Positions 1-9,764 of a stretch of 64,000 nt of DNA are shown in pieces. The position numbers and the translations under genes are program-made. The notes under the pieces were generated by a model. That model was not told where the DNA came from. It saw only the letters and a program-made list of their open reading frames with translations, and did no database searches. Origin of the DNA: Actinopolymorpha sp. NPDC004070 (GTDB lineage Bacteria; Actinomycetota; Actinomycetes; Propionibacteriales; Actinopolymorphaceae); assembly GCF_040610475.1 (NCBI RefSeq), contig NZ_JBEXMJ010000007.1:277755-341754 (forward strand). Reading direction: 5' to 3'. The number at the start of each line of letters is the position of its first letter. Position 1 is the stretch's first letter.

Positions 1-1101
1 GACCGGGAGACCTTCCGCCACCTCGGCCCGACCACCCTGCCGGTGCTGTGCGTGGAGCACGGCACGGTGTTGATGGAGCTTCCGCTGCCGCACCTTCGGG
101 TGGCGATGTACGTCTCGCACGCGGTGAGCAACCTGCACCTGCTCCGCCGCCGCGGTGTGCGGCACGTGTTCGTCGGGCACGGCGACAGCGACAAGCCGGT
201 GACCACCAATCCCTTCCTCAAGGCGTACGACGAGGTGTGGGTCTCGGGCCCGGCCGCGCGGAAGCGGTTCGCGGTCGCCGGGATCGGCGTCGACCCCGCC
301 CGCGTGGTGGAGATCGGCCGGCCCCAGCTCGACGAGGTGGCCGGCGGCGGTGAGGTGCGCGCCGCGAGCCACCGGGTGCCCGGCCGGCTGACCGTGTTGT
401 ACGCACCGACCTGGGAGGGGTATGGCGACGAGCCGAACCAGACCTCGCTGGGTGCCGGCGGCCGGGAGCTTCTGGAGCGCCTGCTGGCCGAGGGGGACGT
501 CCGGATCCTGTACCGCCCGCACCCGCTGGCCGGTACCCGCGACCCCGCGGTCGCCCGGGCGCACCGGGAGATCGTCGCGCTGCTGGGCGACCGCCGGGTG
601 CGCCGGCCCGCGTCCCCTGCGCGGCTGGCCGTCGCGCGCGACGACCTGGACGTCGTGACGGCACCGGCCACCACCTCGCGGGTGGAGGAGGTCACCGCGC
701 AGGCGGCCTGGGCCGGAGCCCAGCTCGCCGACCGGCCTGGGCCGCCGGCCCACCTGGTGGTCCCCGGACCCGACTTCAGCCTGTACGCCTGCTTCGCCGC
801 GGCCGACGTCCTGGTGTGCGACGTGTCCAGCGTGATCACCGACTTCCTGGCCGGCGAGCGGCCGTACGCCGTCACCAACCCGGCCGGTCTCCCCGAGGAG
901 GAGTTCGGCGTTCGGTACCCTTCCTGCCGCGGCGGCTACCTGCTCGGTGCCGACGGCGCTGGCCTGGACCGGCTGCTGGCGGCCGGGCGCGGGCAGGCCG
1001 ACCCGGCCGCGACCGAACGCACGAACCTGCGCGCGGAGCTCCTCGGCCCGGCCGAGCCCCCGGCGCTGGAACGCATGCGAAAGGCGGTGGCCGGGACCTG
1101 A
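1..1101 (+). CDS. CDP-glycerol glycerophosphotransferase family protein (5' end outside window)
   Basis: The reading frame is open from base 1, so the gene begins upstream and only its last 366 codons are visible. It aligns along its length with the C-terminal half of the next gene: the FVGHGDSDK motif, the LYRPHPLAGTRDP motif and the aspartate-rich CDVSSVITDFLAG stretch all have direct counterparts there. These features mark the TagB/TagF-type family that transfers glycerol-phosphate or similar units from CDP-activated donors onto wall or teichoic-acid-like polymers at the inner membrane face. The substrate cannot be read from sequence. With the following gene it forms a tandem paralogous pair, 120 bases apart on the same strand. 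Confidence 0.85.
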   Translation, partial: DRETFRHLGPTTLPVLCVEHGTVLMELPLPHLRVAMYVSHAVSNLHLLRRRGVRHVFVGHGDSDKPVTTNPFLKAYDEVWVSGPAARKRFAVAGIGVDPARVVEIGRPQLDEVAGGGEVRAASHRVPGRLTVLYAPTWEGYGDEPNQTSLGAGGRELLERLLAEGDVRILYRPHPLAGTRDPAVARAHREIVALLGDRRVRRPASPARLAVARDDLDVVTAPATTSRVEEVTAQAAWAGAQLADRPGPPAHLVVPGPDFSLYACFAAADVLVCDVSSVITDFLAGERPYAVTNPAGLPEEEFGVRYPSCRGGYLLGADGAGLDRLLAAGRGQADPAATERTNLRAELLGPAEPPALERMRKAVAGT

Positions 1102-1129
1102 CCACCGTCTCCGGCCGGCCGTCCGCCGG

Positions 1130-1195
1130 CTGACCAGCCGCCGACCATCCGCCGACCATCCGCCTACCGACCATCCGCCTACCGGCCAGCCGTCG
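1130..1195. repeat. Short tandem repeat between the two transferase genes
   Basis: The gap holds three copies of CCGACCATCCG, starting near 1141, 1152 and 1167, with a CTAC insert between the last two and degenerate copies on either side. No promoter was recognised here. It looks like slippage-generated spacer DNA. Confidence 0.55.
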
Positions 1196-1221
1196 TCCAC
1201 GACCACCTGGGAGAACCGCCC

Positions 1222-3222
1222 GTGCTGCAGACGCTCGTCCGCCGAGGGCCGCTGATCGGCGTCCTCTTCGCACTCGTCGCGAGCTACGCCGCGCTGGTGG
1301 TGACCGCGGTCCTGGCCACCCCGATGATCTTCGCGCTCTTCCTGCTCGTCGCCGCGGTGATGGACATCGTGGTCGAACGCAGGTTCCGGCCGGTGGTGCT
1401 GTTGCTGCGCCGGGCGCAGTTCGGCATCTCCCACCGCGCGTTCGTGCAGATCTTCCTGCTGCTGCTCCTGATCGCGATCACCGACGCCAACCGCGACATG
1501 AGCCGCCCGGAGCTTCTGGTGGTCAGCCTGGTGGCGATGTTGGTGCCGATGGGCCGGATCGGCTATCTCGGACTGCTCACCCTGGTCCGCCGGCGCACCC
1601 AGCCGCCGGTGGAGGTGCGCAACATCGACCTGCCGGCGGAGCTGCGGCCGACGTCGCTGCCGGGGATCCTGGTGGACAACCTGACGTTCCGGCTGCTCAC
1701 CCTGGGGCTCCTGCCGGTGCTCGCGGGGGCGGTCAGCGTCCGGCTCAGCGACTTCCGGCCGTTCGGCATCATGATGGTTCTCTACGTCGTGGTCGTCGGT
1801 GTGGCCAGCCTGCTGCTGCTGCGGCAACTGTTCGCGCTCGGCTCCAGGCCGGGACGCCAGGCGCTCCTGGACGGAGTGAGCGCCGCGCTTCGCGAGCAGT
1901 ACCACCCCGAAGTCGTGCTGTACTTCAGTGGTTCGGCCAGCTCGCTCTACCAGGCCGAGATGTGGCTGCGGACGGTCGAGCGCATGCCGCACCAGGGCGT
2001 CGTCGTCGTACGCCAGCGGCACGCGATCCGCAACCTCGGCCGCACCACGCTGCCGATCGTGTGCATCCCGAACCAGGTCGACCTGATGAACTTCACGTTG
2101 TCGGACGCCCGGATCGCGTTGTTCGTCTCCAACGTCGGCAACAACATCCACCTGCTGCGCGAGCCGCGGGTCAAGCACGTGTTCATCGGCCACGGCGACA
2201 GCGACAAGGTCGCGAGCTTCAACCCGTTCAGCAAGGTGTACGACGAGATCTGGGTGGCCGGCCCGGCGGGCCGCGAACGCTACGCCCGCGCACAGGTCGG
2301 TGTCCGCGACGACGAGATCGTCGAGGTCGGACGCCCGCAGCTGGACGTGATCGAACGCCTGACGGGCACCCTGCCCCCGATCACCGCCGAGCGGCCGCTG
2401 ACCGTTCTCTACCTCCCCACCTGGGAGGGCTGGACCGACGACGACTTCCAGACCTCGCTGACGGTCATGGGGCTGGAGCTCGTGAACCGGCTGCTGGCCT
2501 CGCCGGTGCCGGTCCGCCTCATCTACAAGCCGCACCCGCTGACCGGCACCCGCGACCCGCGGGCGGCCGAGGCCGACCGGCAGATCCAGGCGGCGATCGC
2601 GGCGGCGACCCGGGGGATGCCGCCGGTGCCGGAGCGGGCCGCCGCCGAGCTGGCCGAGCTGAAGGAACGCCTGGCCGGCGACGACGTGACCGTGGCGGAG
2701 GCCGAGCGCCTGACCGCGCGGTGGCACGAGGTGTTCTGGCCGGCGCAGGGCGCGCGGCACGTACTGGTCGAGGGGGCACTGCCGAACCTGTTCGACGTGT
2801 ACAACCAGGCCGACGTCATGGTCGCCGACATCTCCAGCGTCGTGTCGGACTTCCTGGCCACGGGCAAGCCCTGCGTGGTCGCCAACCCCAAGGGCCTGTC
2901 CGAGGACGAGTTCCGGGCGGCGTTCCCGAGCGCGTACTCCTCCTACCTGCTGAACCCCGGGGCGGACATCAACGAGCTCGTGGACACGATCCTGACATCC
3001 GACCCGCAGGCGGAGGCCCGGGTGCAGGCGCGGGCCTACCTCCTCGGGCCCGACGAGCCGCCCGCGCAGCAACGCTGGAACGCCGCCGCGGACGCCCTGA
3101 TGGCAGCGGCCGACCTGGAGTGGGACGGCCAGCACGGCGCCGGCCCGCAACTGGAGCAGGTCACCGCGTTCGTCGAGCCCAGCACGGCACCGGAGGCGAT
3201 GGGGGAGAGCCAGGCCAGCTGA
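1222..3222 (+). CDS. Membrane-anchored CDP-glycerol glycerophosphotransferase-like protein
   Basis: This 666-residue protein starts at GTG 1222 behind GGGAGA. Residues 1 to about 210 hold several hydrophobic segments (around 9-40, 50-75, 90-115, 150-200), so the N-terminus is membrane-embedded. The C-terminal part carries the glycerophosphotransferase motifs: FIGHGDSDK near residue 330, IYKPHPLTGTRDP, and the ADISSVVSDFLATGKP loop. Family members polymerise or prime polyol-phosphate chains with CDP-glycerol or a related donor. It is a paralogue of the truncated gene upstream and is followed by a TarS-like glycosyltransferase, so a teichoic-acid-like wall polymer is the likely product. Donor and acceptor are unknown. 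Confidence 0.85.
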   Translation: MLQTLVRRGPLIGVLFALVASYAALVVTAVLATPMIFALFLLVAAVMDIVVERRFRPVVLLLRRAQFGISHRAFVQIFLLLLLIAITDANRDMSRPELLVVSLVAMLVPMGRIGYLGLLTLVRRRTQPPVEVRNIDLPAELRPTSLPGILVDNLTFRLLTLGLLPVLAGAVSVRLSDFRPFGIMMVLYVVVVGVASLLLLRQLFALGSRPGRQALLDGVSAALREQYHPEVVLYFSGSASSLYQAEMWLRTVERMPHQGVVVVRQRHAIRNLGRTTLPIVCIPNQVDLMNFTLSDARIALFVSNVGNNIHLLREPRVKHVFIGHGDSDKVASFNPFSKVYDEIWVAGPAGRERYARAQVGVRDDEIVEVGRPQLDVIERLTGTLPPITAERPLTVLYLPTWEGWTDDDFQTSLTVMGLELVNRLLASPVPVRLIYKPHPLTGTRDPRAAEADRQIQAAIAAATRGMPPVPERAAAELAELKERLAGDDVTVAEAERLTARWHEVFWPAQGARHVLVEGALPNLFDVYNQADVMVADISSVVSDFLATGKPCVVANPKGLSEDEFRAAFPSAYSSYLLNPGADINELVDTILTSDPQAEARVQARAYLLGPDEPPAQQRWNAAADALMAAADLEWDGQHGAGPQLEQVTAFVEPSTAPEAMGESQAS

Positions 3223-3228
3223 GCTGAC

Positions 3229-3250
3229 GGCCCGGCTGGTCCGCCGGGCC
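3229..3250 (+). terminator. Hairpin after the transferase gene
   Basis: An 8-bp perfect stem (GGCCCGGC/GCCGGGCC) with a 6-base loop begins seven bases after the stop codon. It lacks a T-run, as is common in actinobacteria. A second GGCCGG/CCGGCC hairpin overlaps its right arm. Confidence 0.5.
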
Positions 3251-3413
3251 GGTCGCGTCCGGCCCTGCATGCACAGGGCCGTGATAAGAGATCAAAAAGT
3301 AGTGGCCTGTACGCAACCCGTTGGCGTCTACCGCGGTTTGTCCTGGTGCGTGACCGGGAACCTCATCGTCACGTACGCCAGTGCCGCGGGGACCAAGCTG
3401 TACGGGGGTTTCA

Positions 3414-5456
3414 ATGATCAAGGCCAGTGTCGTCGTGCCCGTCTACAACCCCGGACCGTACCTCCAGCACTGCGCAGAGTCGTTGCTGAACCAGAGCCTT
3501 CCTCCTGACGAGTACGAAATCGTCTTCGTCGACGACGGGTCCACCGACGACTCACCCCGGCACCTGGACGAGCTCGCGGCCACCCATCCGCGGGTGCGGG
3601 TACACCACCAGGAAAACTCCGGCTGGCCGGGCAAGCCGCGCAACGTCGGCGTCGAGCTCGCGCGCGGGGAGTACGTCCAGTTCGTGGACCAGGACGATGT
3701 ACTCGCGCCGGAGGCCCTGGAGCGCATGTACGCCCTGGGATCGAGCAACGACGCCGACATCGTTCTCGGCAAGGTCGGCGGCACGATGACCGGCCCCAGC
3801 ACCGTGTTCGCGCAGACCGTGCCGTCCTGCACCGTCGCGGACGCCCCGTTGATCGAGAGCCTCACGCCACACAAGATGTTCCGGCGTTCCTTCCTGATGG
3901 ACAACGGCATCTGGTTCCCCGAGGGCAGGCGACGCCTGGAGGACCAGCTCTTCATGGCCCGCGCGTACACCCGTGCGAAGTCGGTCTCCATCGTCGGCGA
4001 CTACGTCTGCTACTACTGGCTCCGGCGCGACGACGGCGGCAACAACAGCGGCAACGCCCTCAACCTGCGTGGCTACTACGCCAACGTCCGCGAGGTCATG
4101 GACGCCATCGAGGAGGGCACCGATCCCGGCGAGGTGCGCGACCGGCTCCTCCGCCGGCTCCTGCGGGTGGAGATGATGTCCCGGCTGCGGGAGCCGAGAC
4201 TGGTCCGTTACTCCGAGGGTTACCGCAACGCCGGTTATCGGGAAGTACGCAAGCTCACCCTGGAACGCTTCGGGTCCGGCCCCGGCGGTGTGGTCGACGG
4301 CCTGGCACCGGTCATGCGGCTGCGCGTGACTCTGCTCCAGCGCGACCGGCTCGACGGGCTGATGGAGCTCGCGCGACGGTGCGAGAAGGTACGAGCCGAG
4401 GCCGAGGTGGAGGAGGTGACCTGGCGCGCCGGTGCGTTGCGGGTCGGCGTGCGCGCGCGGCTCCTTCACCCCGACGGGCGCCCTGTCGTGGTCACCGAAC
4501 GCGCCGGCAGGTACTACCTCGACGACGAGTTGGCGGCCGGGCTGCCCACTCTCGCCGAGGGCTGGGACGTCGGTGACCCGTGCGAGCACGTGCAGGGTGA
4601 CCTGCGAGTGCACCACCGGGACTCCGACACGTGGTGGTTCGCCCCCGAGCCCCTGCACGGTTCGCTGGAGCGGGTGGTGCACGACGGTACGCAGGTGCAC
4701 CACCAGGTGGTCGCCTCGGGCGTGTTCACCCTGGACCCCGACCGGCTGGCGGGGGGCGGCCCGCTGGCCGGCGGCCGCCACGACCTCTGGCTGTCGGCAC
4801 AGATTCTCGGTCTCGGGCGATCGCTCCGGATCACACTGGACGGCAGCTCGCGCTGGAAGCAGGCGATGGTGCCCGCGGTGGTCGGCGACCCGGCCAGGAT
4901 CGTCGTACCGCAGCGCACCCTTCCGGACGGACAGCTGGCCCTCGAGGTGGACGCCCGCGGCCAGGCGCTCGCGAGCGCGGTGGCGTCGCTCGGCGTGGGT
5001 CCGCTGCACGTCAGTGAGGGTGGTACGCACCTGCAGCTGTCGCTGCCGGTACGCACCGGCCCGGGCGCGGGAGCCCACCAGGCGGAGGTGGTGATCGGCC
5101 GTGCCGGCGCTTCGCACACGTTGCCGGGCCGGATCCAGCCCGCCGGCACCACGGTGCTGGCGCTGGAGCACGTACCCGCGCTGCCGGCAGGACGGCACCC
5201 GATCGCCCTGCGTACCAACGGCACAGGAGAGCGGCCGGCCGTCCCGATCGGCACGGCGGTCGTCCGCGGGGGGCGCATCGTGGCCGTCCGCGCTGTCCGT
5301 CACAACGCCCCGTTGCGGCGGCTGCCGGCCCGGCTGGCATCGGACCGGCAGCTGCGCCGCCGGGTGCACCAGCTGGTGCGAAAACTGCCCGACGAGCAGG
5401 CGGACCTGGTGAGGAAGGTTCTCCGCGAAGTGGCTCGCTGGTCACGCTCGAGGTGA
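3414..5456 (+). CDS. GT2 glycosyltransferase resembling TarS/TarP wall teichoic acid glycosyltransferases
   Basis: The product is 680 residues from ATG 3414; the ATG was chosen because MIKASVVVPVYN is the canonical GT-A opening. The N-terminal domain (about 1-250) shows DDG at 40-42, GWPGKPRN at 70-77, the metal-binding DQDD at 92-95 and EDQ at 176-178. TarS of Staphylococcus has its catalytic E-D pair at nearly the same position and the same SPTK/DN-YFPE surroundings. The remaining 400 residues are rich in beta-strand-like sequence and probably form polymer-binding or oligomerisation domains, as in TarS. Known TarS adds GlcNAc to polyribitol phosphate. Here the target is probably the polymer made by the two preceding genes. 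Sugar and linkage are unknown. Confidence 0.8.
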   Translation: MIKASVVVPVYNPGPYLQHCAESLLNQSLPPDEYEIVFVDDGSTDDSPRHLDELAATHPRVRVHHQENSGWPGKPRNVGVELARGEYVQFVDQDDVLAPEALERMYALGSSNDADIVLGKVGGTMTGPSTVFAQTVPSCTVADAPLIESLTPHKMFRRSFLMDNGIWFPEGRRRLEDQLFMARAYTRAKSVSIVGDYVCYYWLRRDDGGNNSGNALNLRGYYANVREVMDAIEEGTDPGEVRDRLLRRLLRVEMMSRLREPRLVRYSEGYRNAGYREVRKLTLERFGSGPGGVVDGLAPVMRLRVTLLQRDRLDGLMELARRCEKVRAEAEVEEVTWRAGALRVGVRARLLHPDGRPVVVTERAGRYYLDDELAAGLPTLAEGWDVGDPCEHVQGDLRVHHRDSDTWWFAPEPLHGSLERVVHDGTQVHHQVVASGVFTLDPDRLAGGGPLAGGRHDLWLSAQILGLGRSLRITLDGSSRWKQAMVPAVVGDPARIVVPQRTLPDGQLALEVDARGQALASAVASLGVGPLHVSEGGTHLQLSLPVRTGPGAGAHQAEVVIGRAGASHTLPGRIQPAGTTVLALEHVPALPAGRHPIALRTNGTGERPAVPIGTAVVRGGRIVAVRAVRHNAPLRRLPARLASDRQLRRRVHQLVRKLPDEQADLVRKVLREVARWSRSR

Positions 5457-5631
5457 GGTCGCAGGCTTTCCCCCTTCCCCGACGCCTGTTCCTGGATCTG
5501 TCCCTAGCTCTGTCCCGAGACCTTTCGGCCGAACCGAGGACAGGCGGCAGACGCTCGTCACGATCCCCTCACGATCTACCACGTTCGGTGATGACGACTC
5601 ACTGGACGGGCACTTCGAGGAGGGGAACCCG

Positions 5632-5892
5632 ATGCGCACAGCCAGGAGGCTCCCCATCGTGGCGATGGGGGCACTGCTCGGGCTGGACCTGGTCGGCACC
5701 GCGCAGGCGTCGATCCGCGTCTCCCCGCAGGCGAGGGAGAACACCCTGTCCGCGATGCAGGGGGAGGCGTTCGCGTACTCCTCCTACAGCGCGTACGCAC
5801 AGCAGGCGGCGCGGACCGGCCGAGGGTCGGTGGGCCCACGACCGCCGCTGGTCCGGGCGGGGGCGACAGTCATACTGGGCCGGTGCGACTGA
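5632..5892 (+). pseudogene. Truncated ferritin/rubrerythrin-like secreted protein remnant
   Basis: ATG 5632 follows a good site (GAGGAGGGGA). The N-terminus looks like a signal peptide ending near AQAS. The next stretch, around ENTLSAMQGEAFAYSSY, resembles the first iron-binding helix of ferritin-like/rubrerythrin proteins. The similarity stops near residue 65, and the frame ends in unrelated sequence that runs ten bases into the next gene. A normal domain needs four helices, so this 86-residue product is probably a C-terminally deleted remnant. It could instead be a short unknown exported protein. Confidence 0.4.
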
Positions 5893-6077
5893 CGGAATTC
5901 TGGCGACGAATGGAACACCACCTCGGTGCGGGCTATGCGCGCTCGTGGGCGCGCGACCAGGTCCTGGCCGAGCTGGGCGGTCGCACTCCCCAGCAGGCCC
6001 TCGACGCCGGTGTCGACGCCAAGACCGTCTGGCGCGCGGTGTGGCAGGCCCTCGAGCTTCCGCCTTCGGAGCGCTGA
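5883..6077 (+). CDS. DUF3046 family protein
   Basis: This 64-residue protein starts at GTG 5883 with MRLTEFWRRM and contains SWARDQVLAELGGRT and a WRAVWQALELP tail. These are the hallmarks of DUF3046, a small actinobacterial family found just upstream of recA. Its function is unknown. A CATACT hexamer lies six bases before the start codon, which would suit a leaderless transcript; no Shine-Dalgarno sequence is visible. The gene overlaps the preceding remnant by ten bases. Confidence 0.85.
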   Translation: MRLTEFWRRMEHHLGAGYARSWARDQVLAELGGRTPQQALDAGVDAKTVWRAVWQALELPPSER

Positions 6078-6147
6078 TCTTCTTTCCGGGGCCGAGCAGG
6101 GCAACGAGACCGGTCGGATCCGCTCGGCCCGGCGTGGCGTACCTCTT

Positions 6148-6178
6148 CGAACGCGTGTTCGCCATATCGTCGTAGAGT
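6148..6178 (+). promoter_or_regulatory. recA promoter with LexA (SOS) box
   Basis: Bases 6148-6161 read CGAACGCGTGTTCG, a perfect match to the actinobacterial LexA operator CGAAC-N4-GTTCG. A TAGAGT hexamer at 6173-6178 is a plausible -10, so the operator covers the -35 zone and bound LexA would block RNA polymerase. Transcription would start near 6185, about 190 bases before the recA start. Confidence 0.85.
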
Positions 6179-6210
6179 GTCATTGGTGGGCCGCACTCGC
6201 CGGTGGCGAG

Positions 6211-6219
6211 TTGTCCACA
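6211..6219 (+). other. DnaA-box-like sequence in the recA leader
   Basis: TTGTCCACA matches the high-GC actinobacterial DnaA box exactly. It lies in the presumed transcribed leader of recA. One isolated box may be chance or a titration site. Confidence 0.3.
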
Positions 6220-6374
6220 ATGCGGCTCACGGCCGTGGCGTCCACAGGTTTCACCGCCCGGATCCAGGTATGTCGGTGGTCACCTCTAACGTCTCGGATG
6301 TGATGAACGAAAAGACCACGCAGAAGAAGTCCCGGGGCTCACGGCGAGCCCCCGATCCGACCGGGATGGCGAGC

Positions 6375-7418
<1,044 letters not shown>

Positions 7419-7439
7419 CGCCGAGGAGCAGACGAACAG

Positions 7440-8054
7440 GTGAGGCAGAACTCATCGAGATCCTCGAGGTCGAGGTCATCGAGGTCATCGACATCGCGGT
7501 CGGACGACGACCAGGAGCGCGCCGCGACCGATCCCGAGCAGACAGCCCGCACCATCGTCCTGCGCCAGCTCACCGGCCAGCCCCGCTCACGAGCGGAGCT
7601 GGAACAGGCGTTGCGACGCAAGGAGGTGCCCGAGGACGTCATCGAGTCCGTCCTCGGGCGGTTCACCGACGTCGGCCTGATCGACGACGCGGCCTTCGCC
7701 CGGGCGTGGGTGGACTCCCGCCACACCGGGCGCGGGCTGGCACGCCGGGCGCTGGCCCACGAGCTGCGCCGCCGGGGGGTGGGTGACTCCGAGGTCGGCG
7801 AGGCGCTCGACCAGCTGTCCCCGGAGACCGAGCTGGAAACAGCCCGGGCTCTGGTTGCCCGCAAGCTCGCCGCCACCCGGGGGCTCGACGGGCGCACCAG
7901 GGTCCGCCGACTCGCGGCGATGCTGGCCCGGAAGGGCTACTCGCCGGGGCTCGCCGCCCGAGTGGTCCAGGAGGCACTGGAGGGGGAGTCCGACGAGGAG
8001 GCCCGCGCCGCTGTCGCCGAGTTCAGCGGGGCTGCCGACTCGATGGAGGCGTAG
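7440..8054 (+). CDS. recX: Regulatory protein RecX
   Basis: This 204-residue protein starts at GTG 7440. RecX binds RecA filaments and limits their extension. The body (about 35-190) has the three-helix repeat pattern of RecX, including FTDVGLIDDAAFARAWV and GLARRALAHELRRRG. The first 22 residues are a serine/arginine repeat encoded by near-identical 9-base units and are not part of the family fold. A later start is possible, but no internal ATG or GTG has a better site. It is surely co-transcribed with recA. Confidence 0.95.
   Translation: MRQNSSRSSRSRSSRSSTSRSDDDQERAATDPEQTARTIVLRQLTGQPRSRAELEQALRRKEVPEDVIESVLGRFTDVGLIDDAAFARAWVDSRHTGRGLARRALAHELRRRGVGDSEVGEALDQLSPETELETARALVARKLAATRGLDGRTRVRRLAAMLARKGYSPGLAARVVQEALEGESDEEARAAVAEFSGAADSMEA
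7452..7502 (+). repeat. 9-base tandem repeat coding a Ser/Arg tract in RecX
   Basis: Degenerate copies of TCGAGGTCA and TCGAGATCC run in tandem through codons 5-21 of recX and give the SSRSSRSRSSRSS tract. Confidence 0.7.
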
Positions 8055-8119
8055 GTCTGCCCTACGGCCTGAACCGGCGTGGTGATCCGCCCGGGTCACC
8101 ATCGCGGCGAGGTCGGCGC

Positions 8120-8133
8120 TAGCGTGCCAGCCA
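8120..8133 (+). promoter_or_regulatory. Leaderless-type -10 before the Eis-like gene
   Basis: TAGCGT at 8120-8125 lies seven bases before ATG 8133. This TANNNT-N7-ATG layout is the actinobacterial leaderless signature, and no Shine-Dalgarno sequence is present. No convincing -35 was seen. Confidence 0.45.
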
Positions 8134-9329
8134 TGGCGCTTCAGGTGCGGACCGCTCGCGACGACGACCGACAGGCCCTTCACGATCTCGGCCAGCTGGC
8201 ATTCGCGGCCCGTCCGGCTCCCTACGACGACACCAACGACCGGGCGGCGAACCCGCTCGACCGGCGGCTGCTGGCCACCGAGGGCGAGCGGATCGTGGGA
8301 CGGCTGGCGGTGTGGGAGCTCGGCCAGTGGTTCGGCGGACGCCGGGTGCCGATGGGTGGGGTGTCCGGCGTGGCCGTCGCTCCCGACGCGCGGGGGAGGG
8401 GAGTCGCGAGCACCCTCGTCCACGAGGCGATCCGGGCCATGCGCGACCGCGGCGAGGTAGTGGCGTCGCTCTATCCGATGAACCACACCCTCTACCGCCG
8501 CAACGGCTGGGAAGTGGCCGGCAGCTATCCCGAGCAGTGGATCGACCTGCGAGCACTCACCTCCCTGCCCAGGCCCGAGCGTGAGGTCGAGGTCCGGCCC
8601 ACCACCGAGGCTGACCTGCCCGCGATCCGCGAGCTGCACGACGCGGTGTCGCGGGAGGAGCCGGGCAACCTCTCCCACGGACCCGAGTTCGGCGGCCGCC
8701 GGCTCCTCGGCCATCCCGGGATCCAGGAGGGATACGTCGCGGAGACCGACGGCCGTCTCACCGGCCTGCTCGTCACCAGCCGTACGGATCCGGCCGGCGA
8801 CCGTGGCTTCTACACCATCAACGTGCTCCAGTCGCTGGCCGCCGACCTGGCCAGTGAGCTCGCGCTGCTGCGGGTCCTCGCCGCGCAGTATCCCGTGGCG
8901 GGCACGGTGACACTGGTGACGCCGCCCCAGTCCGCGCTGGCGATGCTGGTCGGCGAACGCGATCTGCGCCCGGCCGACCGGGGCTGGTGCTGGATGACCC
9001 GCCTGGTGGACGCGGCCGGCGCGGTTGCCGCGCGTGGCTACGCCCCGGACGTCACCGCCGAGGTCCACCTGCACCTCGACGACCCGGTGGCCAGGTGGAA
9101 CACCGGCCCGCACGTACTCCGGGTCAAGGACGGCGCCGGCCACCTGGAGCCGGGCGGACGAGGTGACGTACGCCTCGGCATCGGCCGGCTGGCCTCGCTC
9201 TACACCGGCTGGGCGTCCCCGCACCGGCTGGCCCGGCTCGGGCTGGTCTCCGGAGCGGACGAGGCCGACCTCGCCGCCCTGGACCGCGTGTTCACCGGTC
9301 GCCTGCCCTGGTCCCGCGACTTCTTCTAG
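8133..9329 (+). CDS. Eis-like GNAT N-acetyltransferase
   Basis: The product is 398 residues from ATG 8133. The N-terminal GNAT domain contains the acetyl-CoA loop GVAVAPDARGRGVAS near residues 84-98. A second GNAT-like domain and a C-terminal sterol-carrier-like domain follow, and the chain ends in DFF. That three-part layout and terminal Phe are typical of the Eis family, where the free C-terminus reaches the active site. Eis enzymes acetylate amines such as aminoglycosides or protein lysines; the physiological substrate here is unknown. A leaderless-type -10 precedes the start. Confidence 0.85.
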   Translation: MALQVRTARDDDRQALHDLGQLAFAARPAPYDDTNDRAANPLDRRLLATEGERIVGRLAVWELGQWFGGRRVPMGGVSGVAVAPDARGRGVASTLVHEAIRAMRDRGEVVASLYPMNHTLYRRNGWEVAGSYPEQWIDLRALTSLPRPEREVEVRPTTEADLPAIRELHDAVSREEPGNLSHGPEFGGRRLLGHPGIQEGYVAETDGRLTGLLVTSRTDPAGDRGFYTINVLQSLAADLASELALLRVLAAQYPVAGTVTLVTPPQSALAMLVGERDLRPADRGWCWMTRLVDAAGAVAARGYAPDVTAEVHLHLDDPVARWNTGPHVLRVKDGAGHLEPGGRGDVRLGIGRLASLYTGWASPHRLARLGLVSGADEADLAALDRVFTGRLPWSRDFF

Positions 9330-9764
9330 GGTCCGCAGGACAGGCCCTGAAAGGCCGGCCCGACCGGCTCGCTCAGGCGCACGCGGGGCGGACGGCCGCC
9401 CTTGTCCACCGTCCTTGACCGGCCCCCTACGGCGACTTAGCCTCCAGAGCAGGAAGAGATCACTCTGCGTCAGTCGCCGGCGCTGCCACTCGCATCGGCC
9501 GAACGGAGCTTCACCTGCACGTTCCTCGAGACCACTGCGACATCGCTGCCGAGCGGCTTCGAAGAGCCGCACCAGTGACGACTCTGCGTCACCGAATCTC
9601 GCGCAGGTTGAGACCGGGCGGCGGTGAAGACGTGATCTGCCGGCTCCGGGGCCGCGGCAAGGTCGCCGCCCGCCGGTACGTGCGCGCGGATCGATCCCTT
9701 CCGAGCCAGACCTCCGCCGGCGGGTTCTGCCGAGGTGGTGGTCGGGGAAGGGAGCGCTGCCCTG
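9330..9764. other. Intergenic region between the Eis-like gene and rny
   Basis: No gene with convincing codon use was found in these 435 bases. The only recognisable element is the promoter candidate at 9415-9443. That would give rny a 5' leader of about 310 bases. I found no clear riboswitch or strong hairpin in it. Confidence 0.5.
9415..9443 (+). promoter_or_regulatory. Candidate promoter upstream of rny
   Basis: TTGACC (9415-9420) and TAGCCT (9438-9443) are separated by exactly 17 bases, a good match to the actinobacterial housekeeping promoter. Confidence 0.45.

Noticed and set aside
6177..6374. N-terminally extended RecA from 6177, 6270 or 6303
   Set aside because: The added residues are not RecA-like, no good ribosome site precedes those codons, and MAGQDRDK at 6375 matches the usual actinobacterial RecA start.
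7587..9572. A 661-codon minus-strand frame across recX and the Eis-like gene
   Set aside because: It is antisense to two well-supported genes and shows no recognisable motif.
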